Positions 56,767 through 64,000 of a stretch of DNA of 64,000 bases are shown here, piece after piece; positions within the stretch are counted from its first letter, which is position 1, and each line of letters starts with the position of its first letter. The DNA is from Catonia carolina (lineage: Eukaryota > Arthropoda > Insecta > Hemiptera > Achilidae). The DNA lies in assembly GCA_035578175.1 (NCBI GenBank), contig JAQMRL010000011.1:817501-881500 (forward strand), written 5' to 3'. Under the pieces are notes generated by a model. That model had not been told where the DNA came from. It ran no database searches and was given only the letters and a program-made list of their open reading frames with translations. Both the position numbers and the translations under genes were made by a program.

Positions 56767-59456
56767 TAGAACAACAGCTAGTTCACTCGTCATCATGTTA
56801 TGGAACGCCAATGGCATCCTTCAACACCGAAATGAAGTAGAACTATTTCTACATGAAGAGCGTATTGACATTGCTTTGCTAACAGAAACACACCTGACTT
56901 CTCGCAGTCGCTTGAATATCCAAGGATTTAACATCTACAGAACCGATCATCCAGACGATACAGGTCATGGTGGAACTGCAATATTAATACGACGAGGAAT
57001 CCAACATTATTTCCATCCTATGACACCACCTAGTGAACATTTGCAAGCCACAGTAATAACTGTGTTAACACGTGGGTTTGACGTCACTACAGCTGCAATC
57101 TACTGCCCACCTCGCCCGCTGACAAATGAGGGACATTTCCAGCAATTGCGTTCTGATCTAGGCGATTGCTTCATTGCAGGAGGAGACTTCAACGCCAAAC
57201 ATCCAGCCTGGGGCTCACGTCTTACAACATCAAGAGGTCGAGCCCTTCACAAAGTTATTTGTGATGGCCAGTTACAAGTACATTCTCCAGGTACACCAAC
57301 CTATTGGCCCGCTGCTAGAAACCGTCAACCTGATCTGCTCGATTTTGTTTTCTCCAAAGGAATGCGAAACTACCACCTTGCAACTACAGCTACAAATGAT
57401 CTCTCCTCTGACCACTCGGTTGTAATCACTACGCTGAGCACTGAACCGGTGCTGATCCCACCAAATCCAACTCCAAATCTTGGACGAATGAACTGGGACT
57501 CATTCAAAGAAAAAATTGAGAACAACCTAACGCAAAACATACCACTTAAATCGGATGACGATCTTGACAAGGCTGTGCAACATTTTACGACCGAAGTACA
57601 GAAAGCTGCCTGGGAATCATCTACACCCATTAAACGTTACCCTACCACTCAAGATGATTCGCAGTATGTAAGTAAGACGCCTGATACGAGAGAAAAGGCA
57701 AGCTAGACACAGGTGGCAAAATTCTCGTCTACCAGACGATAAACAATATCTCAATAGACTCGCCAACCGTCTAAAGAAAGAATTAGCCAGATTAAAAGCA
57801 GAGCATTTTGACGTTTTTTTAACATCGATGAATGAAAGCACAGACTCACTATGGCGGACATCTAAAAAGCTTTTACAACACCGAAGTGTTTCTTTGCCAC
57901 TGAGAAATCCAGATGATACTTGGGCGAAAACGGAAAACGAGAAAGCTACTCTCTTTGTGACTCATCTATCCAGTGTATTCAAACCACACGAAGATGTGCA
58001 GGACATGAATTTTATACAAACCGTCGATGAAGAACTGCAGTCACCTCTCCAGCTTTCACTGCCTCCACAACCAATTACGATCGATGATGTCGAAAAGGCA
58101 GTACAACGGCTGCCAAAGAGAAAATCGCCGGGATTTGATCTCATTACATCTGAGATACTGCAACACCTACCGAGAAATGGCTTACGCTTTTTACTACTAT
58201 TATTCAATGCAGTCCTTCGTGTGGCGTATGTTCCTGGACAATGGAAATTTGCCGTAGTTAAGCTTTTCTTGAAGCCCGAAAAGCCGTATTACCTACCTTC
58301 ATCCTACCGTCCTATCAGTCTCCTTCCGACGACAGGAAAATTATTCGAACGCCTCTTACTACCACGCTTGCAGATACAATGTGAAGACGCCAACATTATT
58401 CCACCTCATCAATTTGGATTTCAGCCGCTGCATTCGACGACACAACAACTGCACCGAGTGGTGGATTTCATTTCGGAGGGTCTAGAAAGGAAAGAGTATG
58501 TCACTGGCATTTTCTTGGATATCAGCTCCGCGTTCGACAAAGTATGGCATGATGGACTACTATTTAAATTGAAAAGTGTTTTAAGTGACTCGTACTATTT
58601 GGTTGTAAAATCATTTTTAGAGCATAGATTCTTTGAAGTCCAGCACGGTACTGCTTACTCTGAGCTGCACAAAATTAACGCCGGAGTACCCCAAGGGGCA
58701 ATACTATCCCCATTTTTATATAGCGTATTTGCATCGGATATGCCTATTTTGGACACATCGGTAACCGCGACGTATGCTGACGACACAGCAATTCTTGTAC
58801 GGGAAAAGGGCGCGGATGAGGCTTCCAGGTTAGTACAGCGACATCTTTTATTAATACAGGACTGGCTTACCCGTTGGCGTATTAAGGTGAACCCAGTTAA
58901 GTCAACACAGGTTACGTTTACCTTACGACGTCAAACTTGTCCACCTGTGATGCTGAATAACGTTCATATCCCCCAAGCCAGAGTGGTGCGGTATCTTGGT
59001 TTATGGCTTGACAGACGACTAACTTGGAAGCATCATCTGCGTACTAAACGTTTAGAACTTAACCGCCGCCAGAAGCTACTCTACTGCTTAATTAAACCTC
59101 GATCAAAATTGAACCTGCGCTCCAAAATTTTATTATACAAAACCCTTTTGAGACTAATCTGGACTTATGGTGTCCAGCTATTTGGAGTAGCGGCAGAGAG
59201 TAATTTAAAGTCAATCCAGGCCTTTCAATCAAAATTCTTAAGACTTGCTTCTGGCGCTCCTTTTTATGTAAGTAGTAAAACCCTCCACGACGATTTCAAA
59301 ATTCCGACAGTGAAGGAGCTAACCGCGTCCTTGTATAGTAAATTTCACGAACGACTAGACGTCCATCCAAACCAACTAGCCCGTGATCTAGCTACAAGGA
59401 ACTTTCCACCTGTGCGACGTCTAAGGCGAAAATGGAGTAGAGACCTCTTGGTCTAA
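56756..59456 (+). pseudogene. Jockey ORF2, endonuclease-reverse transcriptase, one frameshift
   Basis: ORF2 nicks the target DNA and reverse-transcribes the element RNA. ATG 56756 overlaps the end of ORF1 by 11 nt. The N-terminal EEP endonuclease (about residues 10-225) keeps WNANG, TETHL, AAIYCPPRP, GGDFNAKH, LLDFVFSKG and the final SSDHSVV. The reverse transcriptase has KSPGFD, SYRPISLLP, motif A LDISSAFDKVWH, motif B GVPQGAILSP, motif C YADD and a downstream YLGLWLDRRLTWK, so the catalytic aspartates are intact. The endonuclease frame runs to a stop at 57706. The RT frame is open from about 57672 to 59456, so reading passes from one to the other between about 57665 and 57680. The whole span is 2701 nt, or 900 codons plus one base, matching a Jockey ORF2 of about 900 residues with one extra nucleotide. 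The shift falls in the linker, not in a domain. Confidence 0.93.
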
Positions 59457-59611
59457 ATAACGGATAATACCCATAGTTACAAACGGAGAATGTGCCACTG
59501 GGTACCTCTTCTCCTTAATGCGAAACTCCCCACCACCATTTATATATCATTTACGGAAATTGTGCAGCTCAATGTACAGTACCGTAATAAAAATTCAAGG
59601 CAAAAAAAAAG

Positions 59612-60469
59612 GTTATAGGTTTTAATAAACATTGTTACAGTTATTATTTTTTTTTCTAACTGATATACTTCAAAATCATCATTGCATTTATCAAATATTA
59701 ATTTATTACTATTTTCAATTTCATTAACAGATGTAATTGTAATCATGTTAATTAACATTCATCAAATTTACTAATTTTGTTCTATTTGATGTGAACAGAT
59801 TGTAATGTGGCAGACTTATAAAAAAAAATTTTAATTTACTTTTTATTGTTGTAATCCTTAGTATAATGTTACATAAAATAATATGTTCATAAAAAGCTTA
59901 TTTATCTTGCATAAAGTATTTTACATTATTAATATTTTTATTTAAGAATACATTTTTTCAGAAAAATTTAATCTATATTTTACCAAATGGTAACTACAAA
60001 TTCTTGTAATTCGCAGTGTAAATAAACCGATTATTACGGCTGATATGGTAAGTTAAAAAATTATGAAAAAAATTCCTCTAGCGATAAAGAATGCAGTATA
60101 ATAATAACGAAAAATTTCCCTCTAACCACTTTATACTTTCCCTATTTAAACAATACTGTCTTAATAAATTGAACTACGTATATCTATGCAAAATTATTAT
60201 AGGCTACTATCCTAAAATTACATTTTTCTGAAAACGGACTATCTAACCTAACAGAAAACTTTAGAAATATTTTCTTATTCTCAAATCACCTCAAAATTTA
60301 GTATTATTTATTTCTAAAAACTTATCCAGACGACCAGCAAATTTTCCCTCTCGACACTTGTGAAATCAGACAAATTCTAGATCCGTTACTGCCTTAGGAC
60401 AACAAAAACAAAAAGAGACGATTGTGTTTTAAACACCCAACGAACTTAATTTAAGTAATCATGTGTGAG
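59612..60469. other. No recognised feature
   Basis: AT-rich sequence after the Jockey poly(A); no continuation of the older upstream Jockey fragment is visible here. Confidence 0.6.
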
Positions 60470-60871
60470 TGCCCATAACGAGCAGGTGGAGTGTTAAATT
60501 TAATTAAATTATTGCACTCCAGCTGTTGGTTCCAGGACTACAAAAAATAGTTCTGTTTCTTATCACATAGTAAGCCAATTATGTAACTGAACTATTTAAG
60601 AACAGAAGAGGTAAAGGTGTAAAAAACACTAGTCAGAGTTATCTCCTCTGAGAGTAATGAATTTCACTATACAGCCAGACCCTGTGGTGTATAAAGTGAA
60701 GGTGTCATTTGCTGGTTGGAAAGTGGGTGCTTTTCAGAGGGCCTGGCATACTGATAAGCACGCTCTTTCAACTCGGTGATAAAGGTAATAGCAAACCACC
60801 TCACTCCTCGGTTTTACTTAGTAAAACCTCTAAAGGTTCAAACCAGCCTTTCGGTTGTTGACCTAAACAAC
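60470..60871 (+). mobile_element. Family D repeat, full copy
   Basis: It runs from GCCCATAACGAGCAGG to GACCTAAACAAC. The shared frame starts MNFTIQPDPVVYKVKVSFAG but stops after about 40 codons. A second, truncated copy in the same orientation lies 220 bp downstream. Confidence 0.85.
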
Positions 60872-61089
60872 TTAATATCGAATTAAATATTTTGTCAATT
60901 GTAATTATAACAAGTTTGATAAAGTGCGAAAATCACCGTTGGATTTTTCATTAGACTCACTACATTTGTGTCCCTAAGGCAACTGAAACAAAATTTTTTT
61001 TAAAGATTACTATTTACCATTTGCTGCTAATATTTATTATTAACTTCTTCATAAACTAAACTGACTTTTGAGTAATCTTTCAATTTCTT

Positions 61090-61293
61090 CCAGACCCTGT
61101 CAAAAAAAAATTAAAGTGAAGGTGTAATTTGCAGGGTGTAAAGTGGGTGCTTTTCGGAAGGTCTGGGATGCTGATAAGCATACTTTTCCCACTCAGTGAG
61201 GAAGGCAATTGTAAACCACCTAACTCCTCGTTTTTACTTAGTATAACATCTAGAGGTTCAAACCAGCTTTTCTGCTGTTGACCTAAACAACAA
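61090..61293 (+). mobile_element. Family D repeat, 5'-truncated
   Basis: Starts at CAGACCCTGT, followed by an A run of nine where other copies have GGTGAATG. The 3' half and AAC tail (CTAAACAACAA) are intact. The truncation pattern fits retroposition. Confidence 0.8.
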
Positions 61294-61369
61294 TGAGTGA
61301 AAGACAAAAGTGAAAGAAAAAATAACTTGTAAAATATAGCCCTAATCCTCTCTGTAAAATTTACAGAGA

Positions 61370-61456
61370 AAATACAAATAAATATATATTTCAATATTAT
61401 AATACAAATAAATATATAAATATAAATATATATAAATATAAATATATATATATTTC
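61370..61456 (+). repeat. AT-rich simple repeat
   Basis: Degenerate (AAATATAT)n / (AAATAT)n array with an imperfect ATACAAATAAATATAT direct repeat. It is the source of the Tyr/Ile-rich part of a 139-codon minus-strand frame that also runs through the family D copy at 61.1-61.3 kb. Confidence 0.9.
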
Positions 61457-61867
61457 TATAAGGAATTTTGGAAATCCTCACTAACTGACCAACTCCCACT
61501 ATTTCATTACTAATTCTCTAACGTTTTATCACCTAGAGATCTAAAATCCGACTCTTCGTTTTTACTTAGGGATTGAGTACAAAACTAAAAAAATTTTATT
61601 TTGTTGAAGAATGGTAATAGGAGTGACTGCACTAAAGCATTCATTACTAATTTTGTACTTTTTGAAAGCATTCTAAAAAACAACATGCGTATTTTTAAAT
61701 AAACAATTGCCTACTTAAGAAACGTAAAACATTTGAATTTCGACCACTTGCTTCTAAGGCGTAAAAAGAGGCTAACTACCCTAAAGTAATACACGTTATT
61801 TTCGTAGCTTCCCAAAGAGATGATTATAAAAATTGACAATTTTCTATATCAATCATTTTTTCTACAG

Positions 61868-62060
61868 AGCCTAGTTTTGTGTCGATTAGTGATTTACCGT
61901 ATTTTTAATTTCTAGAGATCGATTTTCATTTTGCGTCATTCGTTCGTGATTAAAATTAGGTTATTTTTTAAATTGTTAAAAAATAATTAAACATAGTTAA
62001 GTTCTTATTATTTACATTGGCAAGAGAATGTCGTGTGTTTTTCACACCAGAGTTTTTAAT
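61868..62060 (-). repeat. Family F repeat, 5' part
   Basis: Minus strand: GGTGTGAAAAACACACGACA, TTCTCTTGCCAATGTAAATA, TTTTAATCACGAACGAATGA, ending CTAGGCTCTGTAGAAAAAAT. This matches only the first third of the family; the CA-tract half is absent. Confidence 0.7.
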
Positions 62061-64000
62061 TTAAAAAGTTACCACAATTTTGTGGAATGAAATAATGGAA
62101 ATACTTTTTTTTGTGGGAGAGAAAGAGGATTTTCCCAATTAGTTATATGGGAAAAGAAGATTACCAACAGAAAAAATAAAATAAAAATTGACACAATCTA
62201 ATTGATTTGTTGTTTTTAGAATGTGATGTTATACTTAGTGATGAAAGTTTTTAGGTTTACGGATTTGATTGTCAGACGGTTTTCAAGTATGACAAATAGT
62301 GTAGGAGGTAGGCAGTTTAAACAGGAGGGATGAATAGGTACGTAGATTTAGATGGACGTGAAAGTAATAGCTTTAGGGGGTATATGTGAAATCCCCCCTT
62401 TTATTAGTAAGGGGGTAACTAGAAACGGGCAGCTATGATGATAAAGCAGAGCGAGAGAGACTATTAGTGACAGGATTAACGTGGGCCTCCTGACGACCGT
62501 GCCCGAAGGCGGGTGTTACTAGTACAGGAATGCCTACCGCTGATAAAGTTTACAGTCGTGCCACAATCAATTGTAATGCTTTCGGTTTATTACTCAATAC
62601 CAGTTACATATATGACGGGTTAGAGAGAGAGATAATTTTGAGCGAGGGAGATAGTGACATCCGATTAAACAACACGTTCATAATTGCTTCCTCTTTACGC
62701 GAATAAACCGGGATTAGGAACTTGTTTATTACGACCAACTTGCTGTCGGTTTTACGTTTAAACTACTACTGTAAATGTAAAAGCTCATCAACCGTAAATC
62801 TTCGCGAATATTTGTTTTCTTCATGAACATAACGTTAAGAATATTGCAATTTCAGTAGGTTGTAACATTTCTCATCAACGAATATTATACCGTGATAATC
62901 AATGCTACAAGAACTTTCTATTACTGCAACAGAATTTCTATACACATTATTGTATTAACTTTCTTAAAATTTTAATCAAAATGTATTTTGAAAATTAAAT
63001 CATAGTAGCTAGGGGAATACGTAAGGGAATCATAGTAGTTAGGGAATTAACTATCGCAAAGGAAGACGTTGATAAATTATGAACTAGGAATAAAGCCAGA
63101 AGATCAAAACCTTTTAGTAGGCCTATTGACTTTTTTGTTATTGTATTTTGAAAAACTGTAACAAGCATTAGTAGTTAAAATGTCCATGAAACTTACATTA
63201 AATGGTGCTGTATTACTCTTCTGGGTTTGGCTTGTAGTAGTATATGTGTAGTATTTATGGAAGGTTTAGTAATTTCAATTGATATTATTTTAACCAAACT
63301 ACATTATATTTCTCTAAATCAAATTCTTTAATCATTTCCATATATCTGTTGAATATTTTCGTTAATAATTTTATTAATATAATATTGATTTATTCTTTTA
63401 AAATTTTCATTGTTTTGTTAAGAAGAAAAACGTTTTATACTGACTTTCATTTTAAAGTTCAAAGAGTAAAGTTCATATTTTATAGTCTAAGGCATATATT
63501 TTCAATATTAATATTATAATTCAGTAATTACATAATATAACTTAATAACATACTTTCAATATACATATTTGGAATACAATAAACATGATAAATTATTTTA
63601 ATTTGAGTTTATAATATAAAATATTTTCTGGAAGTCTCAGATTAAAAACATAGTTTTCGTGCAACAGAAATAACCACCCAAGGTGGAATATTACTCCTGG
63701 TGGCATCCCACCAATTGACTCTAAAAATCTCTAATCTATCGCCTCTTCAATTAGTAACTGCTTTGTATTATAAAGAATAAACAAAAACAAATGGTAATTT
63801 TGAAAAAAGTAAAATACCTTTTGAAATTAATACTTTTTTTGCTTTTAATTTAGTAGATGAAGAACTCAAATATCTTTTTAATCTTCTAATATGTGGTATG
63901 TTTCTTCCTGTAAGCTGTTCTACTGAGGAATTTGGAATAGCGGTTTAGTTTTTTATTTCCTTATTTTTACAATTAAATGTTAATACATTCTTTCTAAAAG
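62061..64000. other. No recognised gene
   Basis: A moderately GC patch at 62390-62560 (CCTGACGACCGTGCCCGAAG) has no frame or repeat partner. The remainder to the window end is AT-rich. Confidence 0.55.

Larger units (their letters stand above)
55319..59611 (+). mobile_element. Near-intact Jockey-clade non-LTR retrotransposon
   Basis: This is a two-ORF LINE laid out as 5' leader, gag-like ORF1, an 11-nt ORF1/ORF2 overlap, an endonuclease-reverse transcriptase ORF2, a 3' leader of about 145 nt and a terminal A tract (about 59603-59611). Jockey elements move by target-primed reverse transcription. Only two disabling changes are visible: a TAA at 56239-56241 in ORF1 and a net +1 shift near 57665-57680 in ORF2. 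The 5' end is uncertain. I place it at a CATTTTCGCAG that resembles the CATTCGC-type starts of Jockey-clade elements, and homology to an older Jockey fragment stops just upstream at about 55282. I could not find a target-site duplication by eye. There is no RNase H domain, as is usual for Jockey. Element identity is certain; the exact ends are not. Confidence 0.93.

Noticed and set aside
57174..58257. Several short frames overlapping the Jockey ORF2
   Set aside because: They are out-of-frame shadows of the endonuclease and RT coding sequence.
55319..59611. Endogenous virus or LTR retrotransposon
   Set aside because: There are no LTRs, protease or integrase; EEP endonuclease plus YADD RT and a poly(A) end fit a non-LTR element.
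61080..61499. 139-codon minus-strand protein
   Set aside because: The N-terminal half is translated (AAATAT)n simple repeat and the C-terminal half is family D sequence.

Overview
The window looks like a nuclear intergenic stretch from an insect, most likely a hemipteran-type or similarly repeat-rich genome. It is strongly AT-rich, has no operon-like gene density, and is filled with layered eukaryotic transposable elements: Jockey and other non-LTR elements, pogo/Tigger-like and mariner DNA transposons, and tRNA-derived SINEs. The taxonomic placement is an inference from these families; no host marker gene is present. I found no intact host protein-coding gene, no rRNA, no bona fide tRNA gene and no CRISPR array.

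The dominant feature is a nearly complete Jockey-clade retrotransposon at about 55.3-59.6 kb. Its ORF1 (gag-like, three zinc knuckles) is interrupted by one in-frame TAA. Its ORF2 (endonuclease plus reverse transcriptase) has one net +1 frameshift between the two domains. All visible catalytic motifs are kept and the 3' poly(A) is present. An older truncated relative lies directly upstream (54.86-55.28 kb). Other non-LTR remnants are an RNase H/zinc-finger tail (13.67-14.57 kb), a degenerate RT (16.5-17.6 kb), and several 3' tails on both strands (15.8, 26, 31, 36.6, 38-39 and 45.0 kb).

DNA transposons: three different pogo/Tigger-like elements with matching terminal inverted repeats and TA target duplications lie at 6.3-7.0, 29.1-30.2 and 30.25-31.6 kb. 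Each keeps a different part of the transposase, and the third is split by a LINE insertion. Two mariner C-terminal remnants lie at 45.4-45.8 and 51.4 kb. A foldback MITE-like hairpin lies at 4.5-4.7 kb.

Short interspersed repeats fall into at least four families. Three are tRNA-headed SINEs: A with seven copies, B with four and C with three. The fourth, family D, is an about 390-bp repeat with an (AAC)n tail, nine copies, and a shared short open reading frame. There are also an AT-rich family F with an embedded CA tract, a smaller family E linked to a large palindrome, several local tandem duplications and simple repeats.

Possible host-derived signals are few. One is a CpG-rich 550-bp island with a TATA box at 1.4-1.93 kb. 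The other is a histone-mRNA-type 3' stem-loop on the minus strand at 49.69-49.71 kb, preceded by a GC-rich stretch that could be the last codons of a histone-like gene, cut off by a family D insertion. Stretches not listed as elements are AT-rich sequence in which I recognise nothing.
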